A DNA stretch of 5,517 nucleotides from Acidobacteriaceae bacterium (GTDB lineage Bacteria; Acidobacteriota; Terriglobia; Terriglobales; Acidobacteriaceae), in contig PLBD01000323.1 in the NCBI GenBank assembly GCA_003135315.1, forward strand, positions 180 to 5,696. The letters are read 5' to 3'. Positions 1 to 4,398 of this stretch are shown here, one piece after another (the first letter of the stretch is position 1; each line of letters begins with the position of its first letter). The translations under genes and the position numbers were made by a program. Under the pieces are notes generated by a model. That model did not search any database. It was not told the DNA's origin and worked only from the letters and a program-made list of their open reading frames with translations.

Positions 1-2
1 TT

Positions 3-971
3 GCGATTGCGACCGCGGCCTTCGTGGTCTTCCTGCTGTATCGCCGCATCACCGTGCTCGGCAAGCTGGCGGAACTGCTGTGGATCGGCGTGGCGCTGGC
101 TGTCGGCTGGGTCATCCTCGCCGGGCTGACGCACTTCAGCGCCGCTCGCGCCTTCGACTTTCCGCCCGGCGCTTTCACCTTGTCCCCGGCATTCTTCATG
201 GGCATGGGATCGGCGATGCTGATCGCCACCTACGACTATTGGGGCTACTACAACGTGTGCTTTCTGGGCGGGGAGGTGAAGGACCCGGGCCGCACGATTC
301 CGCGCGCGCTGATTATCTCCATCCTCGTCGTCGCCGCCATCTACCTGACGATGAATGTCGCCGTGCTCGGCGTGATCCCGTGGCGGGAGATGGTGTCGCA
401 TTCCGGCGGTGAGAACAACCACATCATCTCGGTCTTCATGCAGCGCATTTACGGCACCTGGGCAGGACGGCTGATCACCTGGCTCATCATGTGGACGGCG
501 TTTGCGTCAGTGTTTTCCACGCTGCTGGGATACTCCCGCGTGCCCTATGCCGCGGCCCTCGACGGCAACTACTTCCGCGCCTTCGCCCGCGTCGATCCCA
601 AGCGGCGCTTCCCGACAGTGTCGCTGCTGGCGCTGGGCGGCGTTGCCATGCTGTTCTGTTTTCTGCGCCTGGCTGACGTAATTGCCGCGCTGGTGGTCAT
701 CCGCATTCTGTTGCAATTCATCGTGCAGGCCGTGGGAGTGATGGTGCTGCGCCACCGCCGTCCGGATATGCCGCGGCCATTTCGCATGTGGCTGTATCCG
801 TTACCGGCGCTGATGGCGATCGCGGGATTCACCTTCATTCTGCTGGCGCGCAAGAATTTCCTGCGCGAGATTCGCTACGCAGTCGTAATTTTGATCGCTG
901 GATTGGCGATCTACCTTGTCCGCTCGTGGAGGCGGCGCGAGTGGCCCTTCGCTCGGCTGGGGCAGGCGTGA
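3..971 (+). CDS. APC-superfamily amino acid permease, C-terminal part (5' truncated by window edge)
   Basis: Inner-membrane transporter of the amino acid-polyamine-organocation superfamily, expected to move an amino acid or related cation; the substrate cannot be read from this part. The frame is open to the left edge, so the GTG at 24 is an internal codon and not a start; 322 residues are visible. The hallmark loop G-E-V-K-D-P-G-R-T-I-P-R-A (codons from about 270) follows a helix ending Y-D-Y-W-G-Y-Y-N, matching the conserved 'EvKnPkRniPrA' segment after TM6 of APC carriers. A second family signature, S-R-V-P-Y-A-A-A-L-D-G followed by F-A-R-V-D-P-K-R-R-F-P-T, precedes a helix near position 620. 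About seven or eight hydrophobic segments are visible, ending in a basic tail (V-R-S-W-R-R-R-E-W). The next gene begins 150 bp downstream with its own signals, so co-transcription is not evident. Family call is firm; substrate is unknown. Confidence 0.93.
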   Translation, partial: AIATAAFVVFLLYRRITVLGKLAELLWIGVALAVGWVILAGLTHFSAARAFDFPPGAFTLSPAFFMGMGSAMLIATYDYWGYYNVCFLGGEVKDPGRTIPRALIISILVVAAIYLTMNVAVLGVIPWREMVSHSGGENNHIISVFMQRIYGTWAGRLITWLIMWTAFASVFSTLLGYSRVPYAAALDGNYFRAFARVDPKRRFPTVSLLALGGVAMLFCFLRLADVIAALVVIRILLQFIVQAVGVMVLRHRRPDMPRPFRMWLYPLPALMAIAGFTFILLARKNFLREIRYAVVILIAGLAIYLVRSWRRREWPFARLGQA

Positions 972-1042
972 GCCTCTGAGTCTCCTGCCGCATGAATTCA
1001 GCCATCCGCCCCATTTGCAAGCAACAGCCGCCAGCCATGGGC

Positions 1043-1048
1043 TAGAAT
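1043..1048 (+). promoter_or_regulatory. Candidate -10 box (TAGAAT) for the DinB-like gene
   Basis: TAGAAT lies 73 nt before the ATG at 1122 in the gap after the permease gene. No convincing -35 hexamer sits at the usual distance; TTGCAA at 1015-1020 is 22 bp away, which is too far. The site would give a leader of about 65 nt. It is a motif match only. Confidence 0.35.
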
Positions 1049-1121
1049 GTTCAGACCCCACTCGCCCGGAGCGACCTGGGCCCGGCCCGCATTACATGAC
1101 AATTCTCTTTGGAGGCTTTTA

Positions 1122-1697
1122 ATGAAGAAAGAAGTTTTGATGGCAATTGTGCTGTTGGCATTGGGTACGGTAGCCCTGCCGGCTGCCCATGCGCAAGCCA
1201 AGACCGACCAGAAAGCAACCTTCGCTGCGGTGTTCGATCACACGCTCACCGGAGTGGAGAACGAATTTGTTCCCGCCGCCGAAGCGATGCCCGACGACAA
1301 GTTCAACTTCGCTCCTACCCAGGGCGACTTCAAAGGCGTGCGCACCTTCGCGCAGCAGGTCAAGCACGTTGCCGCCGTCAATTACATGATGGGAGGCGCG
1401 ATTCTTGGCGAGAAGCCGCCGGTTGAGTTGGGCGGCGAGAGCGGTCCCGACAATATCGCCTCCAAGGCTGACGTCGTCAAGTTCCTGAAAGACTCGTTCG
1501 CCTATCTGCACAAGGCGCTGAACACCATCGACGAGAAGAACGTTCTGGAGAAGATGCAGAGTCCGTTCGGCCCCAATAAGATCACTCGCCTGGGCCTGAC
1601 CATGATTGCGCTGGGCCATCCCTTCGATCACTACGGTCAGATGGTGGAATACCTGCGCATGAACAACATCGTTCCTCCCGCCAGCCGCGGCCAATAG
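1122..1697 (+). CDS. Exported DinB-family (DinB/YfiT four-helix) metal-binding protein
   Basis: A 191-residue protein of the DinB/YfiT-like four-helix bundle superfamily, whose members bind a divalent metal through three histidines and include thiol-dependent transferases; the reaction here is unknown. The likely triad is H82 (Q-Q-V-K-H-V-A) plus H166 and H170 (G-H-P-F-D-H-Y-G-Q), followed by the family-typical ending M-V-E-Y-L-R-M-N-N-I-V-P-P. Residues 1-24 form a Sec signal peptide: M-K-K, a hydrophobic core, then A-H-A before Q25, so the mature protein is probably periplasmic. The ATG at 1122 is chosen over an in-frame ATG at 1047 because GGAGG (1111-1115) stands 6 nt upstream and the signal peptide starts there. 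The gene appears monocistronic: a -10-like box precedes it and a strong hairpin follows 28 nt after the stop. The fold assignment is fairly sure; role and substrate are not. Confidence 0.86.
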   Translation: MKKEVLMAIVLLALGTVALPAAHAQAKTDQKATFAAVFDHTLTGVENEFVPAAEAMPDDKFNFAPTQGDFKGVRTFAQQVKHVAAVNYMMGGAILGEKPPVELGGESGPDNIASKADVVKFLKDSFAYLHKALNTIDEKNVLEKMQSPFGPNKITRLGLTMIALGHPFDHYGQMVEYLRMNNIVPPASRGQ

Positions 1698-1724
1698 CGG
1701 AATTCGGGAGTCGGTCCACGACAA

Positions 1725-1745
1725 GGGCGCGGAGGTTCCGCGCCC
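1725..1745 (+). terminator. GC-rich hairpin after the DinB-like gene, probable terminator
   Basis: A perfect 9-bp inverted repeat, GGGCGCGGA / TCCGCGCCC, has a 3-nt loop (GGT) and starts 28 nt after the stop codon at 1697. The sequence after it (ATCGCCTTTCGTGTT) is only moderately T-rich, so intrinsic termination may be incomplete. It lies just upstream of the promoter candidate for the next gene, a natural place for a terminator. Confidence 0.6.
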
Positions 1746-1773
1746 ATCGCCTTTCGTGTTCGCGTTTCGCCTC

Positions 1774-1779
1774 TATAAT
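1774..1779 (+). promoter_or_regulatory. Candidate promoter (-10 TATAAT) for the LTxxQ gene
   Basis: A consensus TATAAT occurs 230 nt before the ATG at 2010 and right after the preceding terminator-like hairpin. The -35 position is poorly matched (TTTCGT at 1752-1757, 16-bp spacing). If used, transcription starts near 1786 and produces a leader of about 225 nt. Placement and the perfect hexamer support it; the weak -35 argues for caution. Confidence 0.5.
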
Positions 1780-1785
1780 CGGTTC

Positions 1786-2009
1786 AACACTTCTTTACAC
1801 GCAAGCTGGAAACTTCCCGCGCGGCGCGGGGTTTCAGCACACGGACGAAGCAAAATCCACTCGAAGTGCCGGACATGAATCCATCACGGATATTCCACAA
1901 ACTGCACGCTATGGCAGTGCTGATGACCACATCGAACGCACCGGTTTCAACCGCTGCAACGTTTGTGGCTACCACTGCCTGGCGGCGCATCTCGAAGGAG
2001 TTTTACAGA
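1786..2009 (+). promoter_or_regulatory. Long untranslated leader of the LTxxQ gene
   Basis: This stretch between the TATAAT box and the ATG at 2010 has no recognisable gene. It contains a short GC hairpin, CCCGCG-cgg-CGCGGG (1816-1830). A frame in phase with the downstream gene is open from 1866, but its peptide (starting M-P-D-M-N-P-S-R) looks like chance translation and lies before the clear signal peptide and RBS. I recognise no known riboswitch. The boundaries depend on the promoter call. Confidence 0.35.
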
Positions 2010-2465
2010 ATGAAGAAAGTTTTGATTTGCGCCCTGCTGGCCATCACCGTGGCCTGCCTCGGCACCGCACTCTACGCACAAGACACGATGAGCCAGGGAC
2101 AAGGCATGGGCCAGGGCGGCATGCATCACATGCAGATGTCACCCGAACAGCGTCTGCAGCGCATGACGCAGCAGCTTAACCTCACCAGCGATCAGCAGCA
2201 GAAGATCAAGCCGGTCCTGGAGCAGGAGCAGCAGCAGATGCAGACCCTGCATGGCGACACGTCCATGTCCCAGCAGGACCGGATGAGCAAGATGCAGCAG
2301 ATCCGGCAGGGCACCAATGACCAGATCAAGTCCGTGCTGACTCCCGATCAGCAGCAGAAGTTCGCACAAATGAATGAGCGGCACGGCCCGGGCGGCATGG
2401 GCCACGGTGGCATGGGCCAGGACGGCATGCAAGCTCCCCCGCCGCAAGCGGCGCCTCAGCAGTAG
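2010..2465 (+). CDS. Exported Spy/CpxP-like LTxxQ protein with Met/His/Gln-rich ends
   Basis: A 151-residue small periplasmic protein resembling the Spy/CpxP (LTXXQ) family, which includes envelope-stress chaperones and metal-stress proteins. AAGGAG at 1995-2000, 9 nt before the ATG, and a signal peptide fix the start: M-K-K-V-L-I, a hydrophobic core, then L-Y-A before Q24. The mature part has two copies of the family motif, L-T-S-D-Q-Q-Q-K at 58-65 and L-T-P-D-Q-Q-Q-K at 110-117, on predicted amphipathic Gln-rich helices. Both ends are low complexity and rich in Met, His and Gly: G-M-G-Q-G-G-M-H-H-M-Q-M (32-43) and M-G-H-G-G-M-G-Q-D-G-M (130-140). The tail is P/Q-rich. Met/His clusters of this sort can bind copper or similar ions, but that is inference. 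It is convergent with amrS and seems monocistronic. Chaperone versus metal-sensor role cannot be decided here. Confidence 0.8.
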   Translation: MKKVLICALLAITVACLGTALYAQDTMSQGQGMGQGGMHHMQMSPEQRLQRMTQQLNLTSDQQQKIKPVLEQEQQQMQTLHGDTSMSQQDRMSKMQQIRQGTNDQIKSVLTPDQQQKFAQMNERHGPGGMGHGGMGQDGMQAPPPQAAPQQ

Positions 2466-2486
2466 TGTTGGATTGGCGGTGTGAAG

Positions 2487-2520
2487 GCATCCGGCCGGGA
2501 AGAACTCCCGGAACGGATGC
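2487..2520 (+). terminator. Two-part hairpin downstream of the LTxxQ gene
   Basis: Outer arms GCATCCG (2487-2493) and CGGATGC (2514-2520) enclose an inner stem CCGGGA (2495-2500) / TCCCGG (2506-2511) with a 5-nt loop, separated only by a 1/2-nt internal loop. It begins 22 nt after the stop at 2465. There is no T-tract after it, so it may be a processing or stability structure, or one module of the neighbouring palindromic repeats, rather than a classical intrinsic terminator. Confidence 0.5.
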
Positions 2521-2573
2521 TCGCCTTGATCAGCGCGTTGCCATCCAGACAGCGCTGAATGGGCAGAACCCGA

Positions 2574-2618
2574 GCGCCCCGGGCGCGAAAGAAGATAGCC
2601 CACCGTTTCAACGGTGGG
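2574..2618 (-). repeat. Palindromic repeat block / terminator at the 3' end of amrS
   Basis: Two palindromes lie together. On the minus strand the first is CCCACCGT-tgaa-ACGGTGGG (plus-strand 2599-2618), and the TGA stop of amrS (2608-2610) lies within its centre. It is followed by the T-rich run CTATCTTCTTTC and then by a second palindrome, GCGCCC-g-GGGCGC (2574-2586). Hairpin plus T-rich run is a plausible amrS terminator. The whole also looks like a REP-type repeat of a kind I recall from acidobacterial genomes; this could not be checked. The same hairpin module recurs, diverged, at 3882-3901. Confidence 0.55.
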
Positions 2619-3693
2619 TCACGTTGGCCGCCCACTCCCGTCGCGTTTCTGCTTCGGCCTTCGTGAACACTCCCGCGATGCGCATGCCGCACTCCGAACA
2701 GCATCCATTCTTCAGCTTGTTCGACATCACGGAGTGCCACGAGCGTGTGATCACCACCTGCTTGCACCCCGGACAAATCGTGTTCGCGCCGTCGGAGTAG
2801 ATGTTGCCCTCGTAGACGTACTTCAATCCCATGCTGCGCGCGATGGCCCGCGCGCGGTGCACCGTCTCCGGCGGAGTCGCCGGCTTGTCCTGTAGCTTGA
2901 AGTCAGGATGGAACGCGGTGAAGTGCAGGGGAACATCGTCGCCCAGATTCTCCAGCACCCAGTCGCAAAGCTCCTTGAACTCGGAGTCGCCGTCATTCAG
3001 CGTGGGAATGATGAGGTTGGTCAGCTCGAACCACACGCCGGTTTCGTGCCGCAGCCATTTCAGCGTGTCCAGCACAGGCTCCAGGTGCGTCATCGTGATC
3101 TTGCCGTAGAAGTCTTCGGTGAAGGCCTTCAGGTCGATGTTGGCGGCGTCGATGTAGCGATAGATGTCGAAGAACGCCTCGCGCGTGATGTAGCCGTTGG
3201 AGACCATCACGTTGTTCAGACCGGCGCTGTGCGCCTCGCGCGCGATGTCGATGACATACTCGCCCCAGATGGTGGGCTCGTTGTAGGTGAAGGCCAGATG
3301 CGGCGCGCGATGCTCCAGCGCGAGTTCGACCACCGCCTCCGGACTGAGCGCCCGCGAGTTGACCTGGTCCGACTTCGCCTTGGAGATGTCCCAGTTCTGG
3401 CAGAACAGGCAGCCCATGTTGCATCCGGCCGTGCCCATCGAAAGAATCTTCGTTCCCGGGAAAAAATGATTGAGCGGCTTTTTCTCGACCGGGTCCATCG
3501 CCAGCGCGGCGGGCCGTCCGTAGCCAAGCTGGAGCAGCCGTCCGCCTTCGTTCTTGCGGATAAAGCAGAAGCCGTGCTGGCCTTCTCCGATGTGGCAATG
3601 GCGCGGGCAGAGATAGCAGTGGAGACGGCCATCGGCCATCGTCTCCCACCACCGGGCTTCATGGACTTCGGGCTGCGGGACTGTTAACTGCAT
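2608..3693 (-). CDS. amrS: AmmeMemoRadiSam-system radical SAM enzyme AmrS
   Basis: A cytosolic radical SAM protein of 361 residues, the expected size for AmrS, the radical SAM member of the uncharacterised AmmeMemoRadiSam system (partners AMMECR1 and Memo); older annotations call it a pyruvate formate-lyase activating enzyme homologue. Visible parts in order: an N-terminal Cys cluster C26-x2-C29-x3-C33 and C43 (C-Y-L-C-P-R-H-C...H-G-F-C); the [4Fe-4S]/SAM motif C91-x3-C95-x2-C98 in G-T-A-G-C-N-M-G-C-L-F-C-Q-N-W; the barrel with F-T-Y-N-E-P-T and D-L-K-A-F; and a C-terminal zinc-ribbon-like pair C307-x2-C310 and C332-x2-C335. The ATG at 3693 keeps the family-typical R-W-W-E before the first Cys. 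No Shine-Dalgarno is visible, consistent with a very short leader from the TACAAT box at 3712-3717. No partner gene is in the window. The last residues T-H-R and the stop lie within a palindromic repeat. The reaction is unknown. Confidence 0.95.
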   Translation of the reverse strand: MQLTVPQPEVHEARWWETMADGRLHCYLCPRHCHIGEGQHGFCFIRKNEGGRLLQLGYGRPAALAMDPVEKKPLNHFFPGTKILSMGTAGCNMGCLFCQNWDISKAKSDQVNSRALSPEAVVELALEHRAPHLAFTYNEPTIWGEYVIDIAREAHSAGLNNVMVSNGYITREAFFDIYRYIDAANIDLKAFTEDFYGKITMTHLEPVLDTLKWLRHETGVWFELTNLIIPTLNDGDSEFKELCDWVLENLGDDVPLHFTAFHPDFKLQDKPATPPETVHRARAIARSMGLKYVYEGNIYSDGANTICPGCKQVVITRSWHSVMSNKLKNGCCSECGMRIAGVFTKAEAETRREWAANVTHR

Positions 3694-3711
3694 GGTAAAT
3701 GCGCTAGGTCA

Positions 3712-3717
3712 ATTGTA
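3712..3717 (-). promoter_or_regulatory. Candidate -10 box (TACAAT) for amrS
   Basis: On the minus strand TACAAT stands 18 nt before the amrS ATG (3693), so the transcript would begin only about 10-12 nt before the start codon. That fits the lack of a Shine-Dalgarno sequence. The -35 region (AGCTGG at 17 bp) is a poor match, so this rests on position and hexamer only. Confidence 0.35.
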
Positions 3718-3779
3718 ACTCTGACGGGAAGCTGCCAGCTATTCACCGCCAGCCTGCAACTCATCTCAGTAAGTAGTAC

Positions 3780-3935
3780 CGCTTTGTATCAGGGCACGAC
3801 TTTGAGTCGTGCCGAATACGCACGGCAAGAGCCAGGGCTTTAGCCCCTGCAAAAGAACGCCGCGCAGGGGCTGAAGCCCAACCCATCGTTGAATCGGTTT
3901 GCGGCGCATCTAAAGACGCGCCCTGATACAAGGCG
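3780..3935. repeat. Structured intergenic repeat with terminal inverted repeats (MITE/BIME-like)
   Basis: The ends are inverted repeats: CGCTTTGTATCAGGGC (3780-3795) against GCCCTGATACAAGGCG (3920-3935), 15 of 16 matching, with the inner 12 bp perfect. Inside are GGCACGACT-ttg-AGTCGTGCC (3793-3813, perfect 9-bp stem); a long hairpin of GGGCTTTAGCCCCTGC (3835-3850) with GCAGGGGCTGAAGCCC (3864-3879), each arm also nearly self-palindromic; AACCCAT-cgttga-ATCGGTT (3880-3899, one mismatch); and GGCGCATCT-aa-AGACGCGCC (3903-3922, one mismatch). It has no coding potential and is too small for its own transposase, so any mobility would be in trans. I see no clear target-site duplication. It lies between the miniprotein gene and the amrS promoter. 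Similar palindromes are, from memory, repeated in Acidobacteriota genomes; copy number here is unknown. Confidence 0.75.
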
Positions 3936-3966
3936 AGAAGCAAGAGCCCAAGCGGTTGCCGTTGTC

Positions 3967-4176
3967 TCAGTCGTCCGAATGTCTGGAGTTGCGCATGGAA
4001 GCAAACTTCTGCCACAAGCTGTAGGCCACAAATGCAGAAACCGCCGCGCCTGCGTAACAGGCACTTTTCCAGCCGGTGCGAGGTTCATCCAGGGCCAACA
4101 TCAAACACCTGACGCACTGCACGCCGAAGACTACGGCCAGCGCAAGGGCCAACCACATGCTCAGTTGTTGTTTCAC
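3967..4176 (-). CDS. Possible two-helix membrane miniprotein, unknown function
   Basis: I do not recognise this family. The proposed product is 69 residues starting at GTG (4174-4176), with AAAGG 7 nt upstream on the minus strand; an internal ATG at residue 7 is an alternative. The same frame is open further upstream to an ATG at 4326, but that part reads like non-coding sequence (no hydrophobic or domain pattern). Two hydrophobic stretches are visible: residues 7-29 (M-W-L-A-L-A-L-A-V-V-F-G...) and 38-54 (S-A-C-Y-A-G-A-A-V-S-A-F-V-A-Y-S-L). They are joined by a short polar turn D-E-P-R-T-G-W-K and followed by a charged C-terminus, N-S-R-H-S-D-D. A C-V-R-C motif (21-24) lies near the end of helix 1 and C40 begins helix 2. 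The helix-turn-helix pattern and RBS favour a real gene; small size and lack of homology leave doubt. Confidence 0.45.
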   Translation of the reverse strand: MKQQLSMWLALALAVVFGVQCVRCLMLALDEPRTGWKSACYAGAAVSAFVAYSLWQKFASMRNSRHSDD

Positions 4177-4398
4177 GCCACAGCCTTTGTGCAAGGGCCG
4201 CGCTTGTCGCTTCTCCAGACGCGATCGGAGCGTCCAGACGACCTTGCCGGACAAATACGCAGCCTCTTGTGGAGTCTGGCGAGATTGTAATCCATCCGGC
4301 CTCTCCGCAACCGAAAGTCGCTGCACTTGACTGCGGCTCCGCCCTCAAGCAGTCTTGCTCTTTGGTCATTTACTCGCACTGGAGCCAGGAGAAAGCTC
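4177..4398. other. Divergent intergenic region, no gene seen
   Basis: The region lies between the minus-strand miniprotein start and the plus-strand M64 peptidase start. No convincing ORF, RNA gene or strong hairpin is visible. On the minus strand TACAAT at 4284-4289 could be a -10 box for the miniprotein with a leader of about 100 nt, though its -35 match is weak. For the peptidase I see an RBS (AGGAG, 4387-4391) but no convincing promoter. Confidence 0.4.

Noticed and set aside
1047..1121. N-terminal extension of the DinB-like protein from the ATG at 1047
   Set aside because: This would bury the signal peptide behind 25 residues and ignore the GGAGG at 1111-1115; the ATG also overlaps a -10-like box.
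1119..1724. 201-codon minus-strand frame opposite the DinB-like gene
   Set aside because: It mirrors the DinB-like gene throughout; the sense strand has the RBS, signal peptide and His triad, the antisense has none.
1866..2009. N-terminal extension of the LTxxQ protein from the ATG at 1866
   Set aside because: The extension has no domain character and would place the signal peptide internally; AAGGAG at 1995-2000 and M-K-K at 2010 mark the start.
1122..2050. Similar openings of the DinB-like and LTxxQ genes (ATGAAGAAAG...GTTTTGAT) as a possible duplication
   Set aside because: The resemblance is limited to the first dozen codons of two signal peptides; the mature proteins are unrelated, so common signal-peptide codon use explains it.
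2908..3687. 259-codon open frame on the plus strand opposite amrS
   Set aside because: It is fully antisense to a well-conserved radical SAM gene, has no domain-like sequence or RBS, and is the usual result of GC-rich codon use on the other strand.
3780..3935. CRISPR array or tRNA in the repeat-rich stretch
   Set aside because: There are no regularly spaced direct repeats with unique spacers and no cloverleaf with a T-loop; the structure consists of inverted repeats.
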